Below, in pieces: positions 41,271-50,267 of a DNA stretch of 64,000 nt. The stretch spans positions 124,001 to 188,000 of the forward strand of contig CALSOH010000002.1 of assembly GCA_943787925.1 (NCBI GenBank). Direction: 5' to 3'. Origin of the DNA: TMED14 sp003507115. Lineage in GTDB: Bacteria; Bacteroidota; Bacteroidia; Flavobacteriales; Schleiferiaceae. The stretch's first letter is position 1, and each line of letters opens with the position of its first letter. The position numbers were made by a program, and so were the translations under genes. The notes below the pieces were generated by a model. That model saw only the letters and a program-made list of their open reading frames with translations. It was not told where the DNA came from and ran no database searches.

Positions 41271-43454
41271 ATGAATCCTGTGGTATCCGCGGCCAAGAGT
41301 AAAGCGCTTCTCAAATCCTTCTTCGGATTTGATGACTTCAAGGGTAACCAGGCTGAAGTGGTCGTTTCCATTCTCGCTGGCCACGACACGTTTGTCATGA
41401 TGCCCACCGGCGGAGGTAAATCCCTGTGCTACCAGCTCCCCGCACTCCAGTTGGACGGACTGGCGATTGTGGTATCTCCGCTCATCGCCCTGATGAAGAA
41501 TCAAGTAGATGCGATCCGCAGTTTTGCGGCAGAAGACGGGATTGCCCACGTTTGGAACTCCTCTCTGACGAAGCGGGAAATGGTCCAAGTACGCCATGAC
41601 CTTGCTTCGGGCCATACCAAGTTGCTTTACATGGCACCCGAATCCTTGAACAAGGAAGAAAACATTGCCTTCCTGAAGGAATTACCTATTTCCTTTTATG
41701 CCATCGACGAAGCCCACTGCATCTCGGAATGGGGGCATGATTTCCGGCCGGAATACCGTCAATTGCGTCAAGCTATTCAGGCGATACAACGCAGGCCCAT
41801 CATGGCTTTGACGGCGACTGCCACCCCCAAAGTCATGTCGGATATTCTCAAGAATTTGGATATCCACGATGCGGCAACGTTTACAACCTCGTTCAATCGA
41901 TCCAACCTCTTCTATTGCGTTCAGCCCAAGACCAATGTGGAGAAAGACATGATCCGCTTGCTGCGTGAACATGAGGGTAAGTCCGCCATAGTCTACTGCC
42001 TATCTCGGCAAAAAGTGGAAGAGATTGCTCAACTTCTTCAACTCAACGGAATTTCCTCCCTCCCCTACCACGCGGGGCTCGACAGTGGATCCCGCTCTAG
42101 ACATCAAGACGCCTTCCTCCAAGAAGATGTGCATGTCATTGTGGCTACGATTGCATTTGGAATGGGGATTGACAAGCCCGATGTGCGTTTGGTCATACAC
42201 CATGACATTCCCAAATCGCTAGAGAGCTATTACCAAGAGACGGGGCGCGCCGGGCGCGATGGCGGGGAAGGCGTGTGCGTGACCTACTACAGCGAGAAAG
42301 ACATTGAGAAGCTAGATAAGTTTCTCGCACGCAAGCCGGTTGCCGAACAAGAAATTGGGCGCCAGCTGCTCCAAGAGGCCCGTGGGTATGCCCTGACTGC
42401 CACGTGCCGCCGGCAATATCTCCTGCACTACTTCGGGGAGCATTACCCATCGAAAAACTGCGGAGCCTGCGACAATTGTCAGGGAAATCCGAGCGATTAT
42501 GATGCGACAACCGCCGCTCACCTCATTCTGGACACGGTGTTGGCCGGCAAAGACAATTTCCGCACCCAACAGGTGGTCAACACCTTAATTGGAATGGAAA
42601 CCGCCGTGCTGAAGACCTTTGGCGCCCGAGACTTGGAGCAATGGGCCGCCGGCAAAGACCATTCGGATGGATACTGGACCGATCTTGTCCGGCAAGTCAT
42701 TCTCCAAGGCATGCTCATCAAAGACATTGAACGTTACGGTATTCTCAAGCTCACCGAATTGGGCCAAGCTTTCCGAACGAGTGATGACGTATTTCGGGCC
42801 CGAGCCTATCGCGCCATGGCAGACGATCCTGTCGACTTGGGTGCCGTCAAGCGAGGCGCGGCCCTAGATCCCGAACTATTTGGCCTTCTAAAGAACTTGA
42901 ATCGGCAATTAGCGAAGCAACGTGGCATCCCCCCTTACGCGTTGTTCTCCGAGGCGGCCCTGCAAGAAATGGCTTCGAGTTATCCCATCACGGAAGACGA
43001 ACTCAAGGTTATTCCCGGCGTCGGTGAAGCGAAGGCCAACCGATTTGGCACGTCCATGATTCAAGCAATAGCTCACCACGTAGACGTTCATCAGATCGAA
43101 CGACCTGACGACTTTACGATTCGCTCCGCGGGCCAAAAAGGGTCGCTCAAAGTGTACATCATCCAGTCGACCGACCGACGGATGACCTTGGAGGAAATCG
43201 CGAAGAGCAAAAAAATTCAAGAAGAAGAGCTCCTCCGTGAAATGGAACTCATTGTGCAAAGCGGTACTCGCATTGCTCTGGATTACATCATTGAAGATCG
43301 ACTAGATGAGGACTCCATCGAGGAAATTATGGACTACTTCAGCGAAGAATCCGACACGGGTGACATTGAGGAAGCCTTCAAAGATTTTGACGGGGCCTAC
43401 ACGGAGGAAGAGTTGCGCTTAGTGCGGCTCAAATTCCTGTGCGGAGTGGTCTAA
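41271..43454 (+). CDS. recQ: ATP-dependent DNA helicase RecQ
   Basis: A 727-residue 3'-5' helicase. Walker A MPTGGGKS (44-51), DEAH box (146-149), GRAGRDGG arginine-finger motif, zinc-binding RQC cysteines (C384 region and CGACDNC), winged helix, and an HRDC domain (LNRQLAKQRGIPPYALFSEAALQEMA ... IPGVGEAKANRFG). About 100 extra C-terminal residues include a helix-turn-helix-like segment (MTLEEIAKSKKIQEEELL), a form common in Bacteroidota. Divergent from tatC (48 bp). Confidence 0.95.
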   Translation: MNPVVSAAKSKALLKSFFGFDDFKGNQAEVVVSILAGHDTFVMMPTGGGKSLCYQLPALQLDGLAIVVSPLIALMKNQVDAIRSFAAEDGIAHVWNSSLTKREMVQVRHDLASGHTKLLYMAPESLNKEENIAFLKELPISFYAIDEAHCISEWGHDFRPEYRQLRQAIQAIQRRPIMALTATATPKVMSDILKNLDIHDAATFTTSFNRSNLFYCVQPKTNVEKDMIRLLREHEGKSAIVYCLSRQKVEEIAQLLQLNGISSLPYHAGLDSGSRSRHQDAFLQEDVHVIVATIAFGMGIDKPDVRLVIHHDIPKSLESYYQETGRAGRDGGEGVCVTYYSEKDIEKLDKFLARKPVAEQEIGRQLLQEARGYALTATCRRQYLLHYFGEHYPSKNCGACDNCQGNPSDYDATTAAHLILDTVLAGKDNFRTQQVVNTLIGMETAVLKTFGARDLEQWAAGKDHSDGYWTDLVRQVILQGMLIKDIERYGILKLTELGQAFRTSDDVFRARAYRAMADDPVDLGAVKRGAALDPELFGLLKNLNRQLAKQRGIPPYALFSEAALQEMASSYPITEDELKVIPGVGEAKANRFGTSMIQAIAHHVDVHQIERPDDFTIRSAGQKGSLKVYIIQSTDRRMTLEEIAKSKKIQEEELLREMELIVQSGTRIALDYIIEDRLDEDSIEEIMDYFSEESDTGDIEEAFKDFDGAYTEEELRLVRLKFLCGVV

Positions 43455-43738
43455 ACAGAAGACTTCACGGAGCGCAGCCAAGCTGCTCCGGGGAAAGTGA
43501 CGCCGCCACGCCCTGTCAGCGGCACATCTTCTTTCAATTATGATGCACCCAACAAGGCTCCGCCATGCCCTCAGGGCGAAGGACCGCGAGGGATTGGGAG
43601 TATTGGAGGATCATCTGGAGATCGTGCATTCGGAGCGTGGGAATAGCCTGGGATTCAGGTCGTTCAGGAGTACATTGCGACATAGGCGGTCATTAGCGTT
43701 CGTATTTTCTTAACGCCCGGCCAGCCATCTTCGTATCC
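43455..43738. other. Intergenic stretch without a gene
   Basis: 284 bp between converging recQ and the ECF sigma gene. Small inverted repeats are visible (GCAGC-CAA-GCTGC near 43476-43488 and GCCCTCAGGGC near 43570), but no T-run terminator, promoter or coding frame with recognisable content. Possibly decayed sequence. Confidence 0.5.
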
Positions 43739-44311
43739 CTACACGGACTCCACCCCTAAAATTTTTCGCAAATTCACGAGCGCATAGCGCATTCGACCCA
43801 AGGCTGTGTTGATGCCCACACCGGTTTCTTCCGCAATCTCCTTGAAGCTAAGTCCCGCATATATGCGCAAGAAAACCACCTCGCGTTGATCCTCCGGGAG
43901 TTGTTCTACCGCGAGTTTCACATCGGCATGCCATTGATTCCGCAGGGCCTCTTCTTCGGCATTCATGTGCCCATCTTCGACCCCCATGATCGCATCCCCA
44001 CAGCGTTCCATGGAGAGCTCAGGACTGCGCTTTTGCTTGCGCAGGTAATCATAGGCAAGATTTGTGGCTACGCGGTGAATAAAGGCCGGAAAACTTCCCT
44101 TTTCGGTGTATTCACCCGCTTTGACCGCCCGCACAAATTTGATCCACGTTTCCTGATGGATATCCTGCGTGAGCTCCGGATCCTGAACTTTGAGATAAAT
44201 TTTATGCAACAACGCATCGGCGTGGCGCAGCACTAGACGTTCTAAGGCGGGTTCGTGACCTTGTACATACTTGGATACCAACTCGGCATCCGAAATCCTT
44301 ACGGTAGACAT
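43739..44311 (-). CDS. RNA polymerase ECF-type sigma factor
   Basis: 190 residues. Region 2 (LTQDIHQETWIKFVRAV, FPAFIHRVATNLAYDYLRKQKR) and region 4 (LPEDQREVVFLRIYAGLSFKEIAEETGVGINTALGRMRYAL) are intact with an acidic linker between. No anti-sigma factor gene adjoins it, so its control is unknown. Divergent from uvrA over 120 bp. Confidence 0.92.
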   Translation of the reverse strand: MSTVRISDAELVSKYVQGHEPALERLVLRHADALLHKIYLKVQDPELTQDIHQETWIKFVRAVKAGEYTEKGSFPAFIHRVATNLAYDYLRKQKRSPELSMERCGDAIMGVEDGHMNAEEEALRNQWHADVKLAVEQLPEDQREVVFLRIYAGLSFKEIAEETGVGINTALGRMRYALVNLRKILGVESV

Positions 44312-44410
44312 ATTCCAACATGTTTTGAAATGGAGTAAGGATTTTTACAATAGGCCCGATTTTTTTGGAATTATTCACGAATCTAGCATTTTTCCCCCAA
44401 CTACAAAGGG

Positions 44411-44418
44411 TATTTTTG
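44411..44418 (+). promoter_or_regulatory. -7 element TATTTTTG for uvrA
   Basis: An exact TAnnTTTG match, 13 bases before the ATG at 44432. Confidence 0.5.
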
Positions 44419-44431
44419 CGTTTTCCCAGTT

Positions 44432-47185
44432 ATGTCAAAGTCAGAACTCCGCATCGAGGGCGCCCGCGTCAACAACCTGAAGAACCTTTCGGTCTCCTTC
44501 CCGCACGGGGATCTGGTGGTCATCACCGGCGTGAGCGGCAGCGGAAAATCTTCCCTGGCCTTTGACACCCTCTATGCCGAAGGCCAGCGACGCTATGTAG
44601 AGTCCTTGTCATCCTATGCGCGTCAATTCCTGGGAAAATTGGACAAACCGGAAGTCGATGACATCAAAGGGCTGGCACCCGCCATCGCCATCCAGCAAAA
44701 AGTGATTTCCCGCAACCCGCGCTCTACGGTGGGTACGGTCACGGAAATCCACGATTACCTCAAAGTCCTTTTTGCCCGCGTGGGCAAAACCTATTCCCCG
44801 GTCACCGGCCTGGAGGTCAAGCGCCACCAATTGGCGGATGTCCTCGCGGCCATGGCCGCCCGGAGCCCAGAGGACCGTGTCATGGTGTTGGCACCCGTTG
44901 ACTTCAAGGACCGAAGTGCCACCGAAATGTGCCAGCTCCTCGCCCAACAAGGCTACGCACGCATCCTTCTCCGGGGTGAAGAGCTCTGCCGGGTCGATGA
45001 ATGCCCCGCAGATTGCACAAGTTTTGAACTCGTGGTCGACCGATTGGCCGGAGGGGCCCGGGATGAGGATGAAGAAATCCGCGCGGCAGATTCGGTTCAA
45101 ACGGCCTTTTTTGAGGGTCAGGGGCAATGCTTCCTTCAATGGAGTGATGGCGAACGCATGCCCTTTTCCAACATGTTTTCCGAAGGGGATCTCCTCTTTG
45201 AAGAGCCTTCTCCCGCCTTTTTCTCGTTCAATACGCCACAAGGGGCCTGCCCCACGTGCGAAGGATTTGGCTCCGTGCTCGGAATTGATCCCGCACTGGT
45301 AATTCCCAATCCACAACTCAGCATTTTTGAGGATGCCATTGCTCCCTGGAAGGGCGAACGATTGAGTGAATGGAAGGACCAATTGATTCGTGGAGCGGAG
45401 GCAGCCGGACTGCCCATCCACACCCCCATAGCCAAACTTTCCGAGGAACACGTCGCCCTCCTTTGGAAGGGTTGTGCCCACTTCGAAGGGATCCATACCT
45501 TTTTCGACTACGTTGAGAGCAAGTCCTACAAGATTCAGTACCGCGTGCTGCAAGCGAGGTACCGTGGCAAGACCACCTGCCACGATTGCCATGGACACCG
45601 GTTGCGCAAGGAGGCTAGCTACGTGCAGATTGAAGGCGTGCACATCGGCCAAATTTCCGCTTGGTCCATCCGCCAGGCCCGCGAATGGTTTGACGGGCTG
45701 CAACTCCCTGGGTCCGAAGGTAAAATTGCCGAACGGCTGTTGACAGAAATACGGAACCGACTGCATGTCCTGGAGCGCGTGGGCTTGCACTACCTCAGCC
45801 TGGACCGGCCCGCTGCCACCCTCAGCGGCGGCGAATCCCAACGCATTCACCTGGCAACCAGCTTGGGGTCTAGCCTAGTGGGCTCCCTCTATATTCTCGA
45901 CGAACCCAGCATTGGTCTACATGCCAAGGATGCGGACGACTTACTCCATGTCTTGAAAACCTTACGCGATCAAGGAAATACGGTCGTCGTCGTCGAACAC
46001 GACGCTTTGTTCATGCACGCTGCGGATACGCTCATTGACATTGGACCCGGGGCCGGAAGGCACGGGGGTGAAGTCGTCTATGTCGGACCTGGCCCAGGGG
46101 TACTGTCCCAGGCCACGCTAACCGCCGATTACTTGACGGGCCGAAAGCGAATTGCCAGAACCCAGCGCCCCATGGAGGGAGCCAAATGGATTCACCTCGC
46201 TGGAGCGCGCGCCCACAACATTCAATCGGTCGACATTGACATTCCCCTTCATCGCTTTACCGCAGTCTGCGGAGTGAGCGGTAGTGGAAAAACGACCCTG
46301 ATTCGCAATATTTTGGTACCTGCTTTGCAGAAGCACTTGGGGGAATTCGCTGGGCGCGGGGGATACTATGATACCCTCACCGGCGACTTACGCGCCATTC
46401 GGGCCATTGAGGTTGTCGACCAAAACCCCATCGGAAAGTCATCGCGCTCCAACCCGGTAACCTACCTCAAAGCGTACGACGACATTCGAGCCCTCTATGC
46501 TAGCCAAAAAAACGCCCAACTTCGGGGCTTTCAGGCCAAGCACTTCTCCTTCAATACCGACGGCGGACGCTGTGAAATTTGCAAGGGTGACGGCTTTGTA
46601 ACAGTGGAAATGCAATTCATGGCGGACGTTCACCTGCAATGCGAGCAATGCCACGGCAAACGATTCCAGGATGACGTGCTCGAAGTTGAGGTCCATGAAA
46701 AAAATATTTCCGATATCCTTCGGATGACTGTGGACGAAGCAGTCCCATTTTTTACCGAAATCGGACAAACCAAGATTGCGAAAAAAATTCAGCCCTTATT
46801 GGATGTGGGCCTGGGTTATATCCAATTGGGGCAATCGAGTAGCACGCTTTCAGGAGGGGAAGGCCAGCGGGTTAAACTTGCTTCCTTCCTTTCCAAAGGC
46901 CAAGCAGCCGACCCTGTGCTCTTCGTATTTGACGAACCTACGACGGGCTTACATTTTGATGACGTGCAGAAGCTTTTGCACGCCTTCGATGCGCTGCTGG
47001 ACATGGGCCACACGATGGTAGTCATTGAGCACCAAACTGACGTGATCGCCCAGTCGGATTGGATCATTGAGCTAGGCCCTGGCGGTGGCCAAGACGGAGG
47101 TCAGCGCATATATCAAGGCGTATCAGATAGGATTATTTTTGATAAAAAATCTATTACAGCCCCATATTTACGCATTAAGGACTAA
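44432..47185 (+). CDS. uvrA: Excinuclease ABC subunit A (first paralogue)
   Basis: A 917-residue damage sensor of nucleotide excision repair. Two ABC ATPase modules: Walker A GVSGSGKSS and GVSGSGKTT, signatures LSGGESQRI and LSGGEGQRV. Zinc modules: CPTC/CHDC and CEIC/CEQC pairs. Slightly short (E. coli 940). A second uvrA begins at 63156. Which one is the main repair enzyme cannot be decided here, but this one differs more in the second insertion (LAGARAHNIQSVDIDIPLHR). Confidence 0.92.
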   Translation: MSKSELRIEGARVNNLKNLSVSFPHGDLVVITGVSGSGKSSLAFDTLYAEGQRRYVESLSSYARQFLGKLDKPEVDDIKGLAPAIAIQQKVISRNPRSTVGTVTEIHDYLKVLFARVGKTYSPVTGLEVKRHQLADVLAAMAARSPEDRVMVLAPVDFKDRSATEMCQLLAQQGYARILLRGEELCRVDECPADCTSFELVVDRLAGGARDEDEEIRAADSVQTAFFEGQGQCFLQWSDGERMPFSNMFSEGDLLFEEPSPAFFSFNTPQGACPTCEGFGSVLGIDPALVIPNPQLSIFEDAIAPWKGERLSEWKDQLIRGAEAAGLPIHTPIAKLSEEHVALLWKGCAHFEGIHTFFDYVESKSYKIQYRVLQARYRGKTTCHDCHGHRLRKEASYVQIEGVHIGQISAWSIRQAREWFDGLQLPGSEGKIAERLLTEIRNRLHVLERVGLHYLSLDRPAATLSGGESQRIHLATSLGSSLVGSLYILDEPSIGLHAKDADDLLHVLKTLRDQGNTVVVVEHDALFMHAADTLIDIGPGAGRHGGEVVYVGPGPGVLSQATLTADYLTGRKRIARTQRPMEGAKWIHLAGARAHNIQSVDIDIPLHRFTAVCGVSGSGKTTLIRNILVPALQKHLGEFAGRGGYYDTLTGDLRAIRAIEVVDQNPIGKSSRSNPVTYLKAYDDIRALYASQKNAQLRGFQAKHFSFNTDGGRCEICKGDGFVTVEMQFMADVHLQCEQCHGKRFQDDVLEVEVHEKNISDILRMTVDEAVPFFTEIGQTKIAKKIQPLLDVGLGYIQLGQSSSTLSGGEGQRVKLASFLSKGQAADPVLFVFDEPTTGLHFDDVQKLLHAFDALLDMGHTMVVIEHQTDVIAQSDWIIELGPGGGQDGGQRIYQGVSDRIIFDKKSITAPYLRIKD

Positions 47186-47212
47186 GAAAGAGGGAAAATT
47201 TTTTGTAAAAAA

Positions 47213-47310
47213 TTTGGCCCCGAAATTTTGCGGCGGTATTTTTGACTCAATCTGAGCGCAGGCTTAGGTTATTGGTTTGGTGTGAGGCCTGGGTGAAAAC
47301 CTAGGCCTTT
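47213..47310 (+). ncRNA. Candidate promoter and small RNA behind uvrA
   Basis: TTTG (47213-47216) and TATTTTTG (47237-47244), 20 bases apart, make a full Bacteroidota promoter with no open frame behind it. About 35 bases after the predicted start, a hairpin (AGGCCTGGGT 47285-47294, GAAA loop, ACCTAGGCCT 47299-47308, one G-U pair) could end a transcript of about 60 bases. The T-run is poor. It could instead be just the uvrA terminator preceded by chance matches. The remaining 47311-47394 holds nothing I recognise. Confidence 0.3.
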
Positions 47311-47394
47311 CCATTTATAGCCCCTTGACTTGGACCAACATTTTCATGAAATGACCGGTGGTTGGTAGCGCCTGCTCGCATAAAGTTTTGTACC

Positions 47395-48171
47395 TCAGCG
47401 ACCGCGTTGGCGCAGCACTTCGTAGAGGATGACTCCCGCTGTCACGGAGACATTCAGTGAATCCACAACGCCCGCCATGGGTAATTTGAGCCGGCCGCCG
47501 GGAAGCATATTCCACGAACCATCCAATCCGGTATCTTCCGCTCCGAGGACAATCGCCACGGAACCCGTCAAATCCGTGGCATACGGACTACTACTCCCCT
47601 GTAAATGAAGTTGGTACACGGGGATTTTATTGCGATCCAACCACATTTGCACTTCCGTACGCGTGGCGTCCACCAGCGGTACATGGAAAATCCCACCTAG
47701 GGAATTCCGAATACTTTCAGGACTGTAGGCGTCACATTGCACGGAGGATAGCACCACCGCATCTACCCCCGCGGCATCCGCGGTGCGCAGGATCGCCCCT
47801 AGGTTTCCGGGTTTCTCCACCCCATCCAATACCAGGATCAGCGGATTCGCGGGAAAGGTAAGGTCTGCCAAGGTGCGCTGAGGGGTCCGAAATATCCCCA
47901 GGACATCGACACCTCGTTGCCGAACGACCATTTTCTCAAATACTTCTGCTTGGCATGCTAAAGGACGCATGCGCATTCCTGGATGGCCAAAGTCCACCCC
48001 TTCGCGTTCGAAGCAGGCGGTCAATTCCCATCCTGAAAGCAAGGCGCGCTCCACCTCGCGGGCACCTTCTACCAGACACAAACCCTCCTTTCGGCGACTT
48101 GCAGGCTTTTCACGCCAACGCAGAACTTGCTTGACTTTGGGGTTCTGAATGCTTTCAATCACGAGACTCAT
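47395..48171 (-). CDS. TrmH/SpoU family RNA methyltransferase
   Basis: A 258-residue SPOUT enzyme: N-terminal SpoU substrate-binding part (NPKVKQVLRWREKPASRRKEG, LVEGAREVERALLSG), then LDGVEKPGNLGAILRTADAAG, IVLGAEDTGL and SLNVSVTAGVILYEVLRQR. Transfers a methyl group to a ribose 2'-OH in tRNA or rRNA; the target is unknown and it is distinct from rlmB at 23.4 kb. The start at 48171 overlaps the SUI1 gene stop (ATGA). Confidence 0.88.
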   Translation of the reverse strand: MSLVIESIQNPKVKQVLRWREKPASRRKEGLCLVEGAREVERALLSGWELTACFEREGVDFGHPGMRMRPLACQAEVFEKMVVRQRGVDVLGIFRTPQRTLADLTFPANPLILVLDGVEKPGNLGAILRTADAAGVDAVVLSSVQCDAYSPESIRNSLGGIFHVPLVDATRTEVQMWLDRNKIPVYQLHLQGSSSPYATDLTGSVAIVLGAEDTGLDGSWNMLPGGRLKLPMAGVVDSLNVSVTAGVILYEVLRQRGR

Positions 48172-48566
48172 CCTCCTACGCGTTTCACGGTCCACCCCTC
48201 TATGCTCAGAAGGGATTCTACTTTTAGTCTAACATCCCCTTGGAGGAGGATTTGGCCCTCCGCTTCCACGCTTCCGCCCACCCCGAGGGTTTGCTTCAGG
48301 CGTTTGGCCCATTCGGCGACCTCGGCATCCCCGAGCGATTCAAAGGTCAGGAGCGTCGCCATTTTACCATGGCGGCCTTTTTTCTCGAAGCGCATTTCCA
48401 CTCGTTTGGGTGCTGAGGTGACGTCGGCATCTTCGTCGTCCTGCAGCACGGACATACCGGGACCCGTCGGAGCTTCCACCCCTAAGGCCGAAGCCAATGC
48501 CGCGGCGAAAGGATTCACCGAGGTTTCCGGACCCGACTTGCGCTTATCCGTTCGCTTCGCCGCCAT
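48168..48566 (-). CDS. SUI1/eIF1-like translation factor
   Basis: A 132-residue YciH-type protein. A basic, disordered N-terminal region is followed by the SUI1 fold (KRVEMRFEKKGRHGKMATLLTF, LKQTLGVGGSVEAEGQILLQGD). Bacterial members resemble eukaryotic eIF1 and have been linked to start-site fidelity; the role is not settled. This is of interest where leaderless mRNAs seem frequent. It overlaps bshA by 23 bp and the methyltransferase by 4. Confidence 0.88.
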   Translation of the reverse strand: MAAKRTDKRKSGPETSVNPFAAALASALGVEAPTGPGMSVLQDDEDADVTSAPKRVEMRFEKKGRHGKMATLLTFESLGDAEVAEWAKRLKQTLGVGGSVEAEGQILLQGDVRLKVESLLSIEGWTVKRVGG

Positions 48567-49680
48567 GGATCAAAGAGGTATATAGTTTTAGGTAGGTTTG
48601 GCCTATCTGCTCCATCGAAAAGCGATGAGATGCTTCCAAGGCTTGTTGCGAGAACATGGCCAAGGTGGACTCGCTCGAAAGGATGTGCAAGGCGCGTTGT
48701 GCCATCCCAGACACATCGCCAATGTCTTCTAAATACCCGTTGACGCCATGGGTGATGACTTCGGGCAAGCCGCCGGCCCGAGAGGCAATGACGGGGACCG
48801 AAGACGCCATAGCCTCGAGAGCAGCCAGTCCGAAGCTCTCCGTTTCCGAAGGCAACAGAAAAAGGTCCGAAACCCCCAAGATGCGCTCAACATCCGACGT
48901 TTTTCCAAAAAAGAGCACGTCCTGAGAAATACCAAGTTCTGCAGCTAATCTTTCAGCTGGCAGGCGTTCTGGCCCATCGCCCACCAAGACGAGTTTCGAA
49001 GGACGCTGCGCACGCACTTTAGAAAAAATGTGCAAGACATCTGGAATGCGTTTCACTTTGCGGAAGTTGCTCACATGACAAAGAATGGCCTCGTCCGGAT
49101 GGGCAATGTGAGCACGTGCCGCCGCATCGCCCCTTCCATAGCGCTTTACGTCCACAAAATTCGGCACTACCAAGATTTCACGTTGAATATCAAATTGTGC
49201 GATCGTCTCCCGTCGAAGGCTTTCCGAAACAGCAGTGACAGCCGTAGAATGATTGATGGAGAAAGCTACGGCAGGTTTATATGCGGGTAATTGGCCTACC
49301 AAGGTGATGTCCGTTCCATGGAGCGTTGTGACAACAGGAATATCCACGCCGTGATCCATCAATATTTGACGGGCCATAAAGGCGGCATAGGCATGCGGTA
49401 TGGCATAATGGACATGCAGAATGTCGAGCTTCTCTTTCCGTACCGTTTCCACCATGGCACTAGATAAGGCCAATTCATAGGGTTGATAGAGAAAGAGGGG
49501 GTAATCTTGTACCTGAACCTCGTGAAAGTGCACCTGGGCATTAAAAGGATCCAAACGCACTGGCAGGGCATAGGAAATTACATGTAAGTCATGGCCTAAA
49601 CGCCCTAAATGGTTGGCCAACTCCGTGGCCATCACCCCCGAACCTCCGAAGGTGGGGTGGCAAACAACGCCGATTCTCAT
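48544..49680 (-). CDS. bshA: N-acetyl-alpha-D-glucosaminyl L-malate synthase
   Basis: A 378-residue GT4 glycosyltransferase, first step of bacillithiol synthesis (UDP-GlcNAc plus L-malate). GGSGVMATELANHLG, VHFHEV, LDILHVHYAIPHAYAA, TTLHGTDITLVG, HVSNFRKVKRI, LVGDGPER and ETESFGLAALEAMA follow Bacillus BshA closely. bshB and bshC are not in this window. Coupled to the MORN-like gene by ATGA. Confidence 0.94.
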   Translation of the reverse strand: MRIGVVCHPTFGGSGVMATELANHLGRLGHDLHVISYALPVRLDPFNAQVHFHEVQVQDYPLFLYQPYELALSSAMVETVRKEKLDILHVHYAIPHAYAAFMARQILMDHGVDIPVVTTLHGTDITLVGQLPAYKPAVAFSINHSTAVTAVSESLRRETIAQFDIQREILVVPNFVDVKRYGRGDAAARAHIAHPDEAILCHVSNFRKVKRIPDVLHIFSKVRAQRPSKLVLVGDGPERLPAERLAAELGISQDVLFFGKTSDVERILGVSDLFLLPSETESFGLAALEAMASSVPVIASRAGGLPEVITHGVNGYLEDIGDVSGMAQRALHILSSESTLAMFSQQALEASHRFSMEQIGQTYLKLYTSLIHGGEANG

Positions 49681-50267
49681 TGGGTTTCTTTCACTTGATT
49701 ATGGTCATAACGGACGGTCTTTTCGACGGTCCCTTGATCTGTGTAGTACATCGCCGTCCCGTGGATCTCGCCCTGAACATAGGGGAATTCCACCGCGACA
49801 ACGCCGTTGTCATGGTACCATTGGGCCGTGCCGTGTTTTTGATTGTTGACCCAAGGAATGCGACTTTGAACCACGCTCGTGACATAGTAGGTCCGCTCTT
49901 CCCCGTGCAGGCGTCCATAGCGCCAATTCGTCACGTGGGTGAGTCGGCCAATTTGGTCAAATTCTTTCTCTTCCCCGTGTTTCTGCCCCTCCAACCATTC
50001 GTTGTAAATCAAGACCTGTCCCGAGGCATGAAATTCCCAGACGGGACCTTGCTGCAGTCCATCCTTGAAATGGACAATCGTACGTGGTTTGCCGTTTCCA
50101 AAATAGCTCACGTACGCACTATCCGTGGTCCATCCAATCGCTGCCTGCTGAACCTGGGCCCAGCCGGGCAGGCTTCCTACAAGGAGGCTAATCGACCAAA
50201 GCCACTTGAACCGATTCTTGAATGCGGGTGCGGATGTCGAGGGTACTGAGAAGAGGGTTGTTTGCAT
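49677..50267 (-). CDS. MORN-like repeat (YwqK-type) exported protein
   Basis: 196 residues. A long, charged N-region then a signal segment (WLWSISLLVGSLPGWAQ), then about six MORN-like repeats of the pattern NG-x-(P/V)-x-x-x-x-x-(Y/F/W)-x-x-G-x-x-HG (GLQQGPVWEF, GQKHGEEKEF, GRLHGEERTYY, NQKHGTAQWYHDNG, GEIHGTAMYYTDQG). Databases call such proteins YwqK antitoxins; a surface or periplasmic role is likelier. The start at 50267 is the only ATG giving a signal peptide and overlaps the upstream gene by 80 bases, so it is less certain. Confidence 0.7.
   Translation of the reverse strand: MQTTLFSVPSTSAPAFKNRFKWLWSISLLVGSLPGWAQVQQAAIGWTTDSAYVSYFGNGKPRTIVHFKDGLQQGPVWEFHASGQVLIYNEWLEGQKHGEEKEFDQIGRLTHVTNWRYGRLHGEERTYYVTSVVQSRIPWVNNQKHGTAQWYHDNGVVAVEFPYVQGEIHGTAMYYTDQGTVEKTVRYDHNQVKETQ

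Noticed and set aside
43455..43738. Small gene or regulatory RNA between recQ and the ECF sigma gene
   Set aside because: Only short inverted repeats are seen, with no promoter motif, T-run or convincing frame.
44609..45850. A 413-codon minus-strand frame inside uvrA
   Set aside because: Lies entirely opposite uvrA codons with no domain or promoter.
49677..50267. Toxin-antitoxin module, from the YwqK antitoxin label
   Set aside because: The protein has a signal peptide and MORN-like repeats, and no toxin gene is adjacent.
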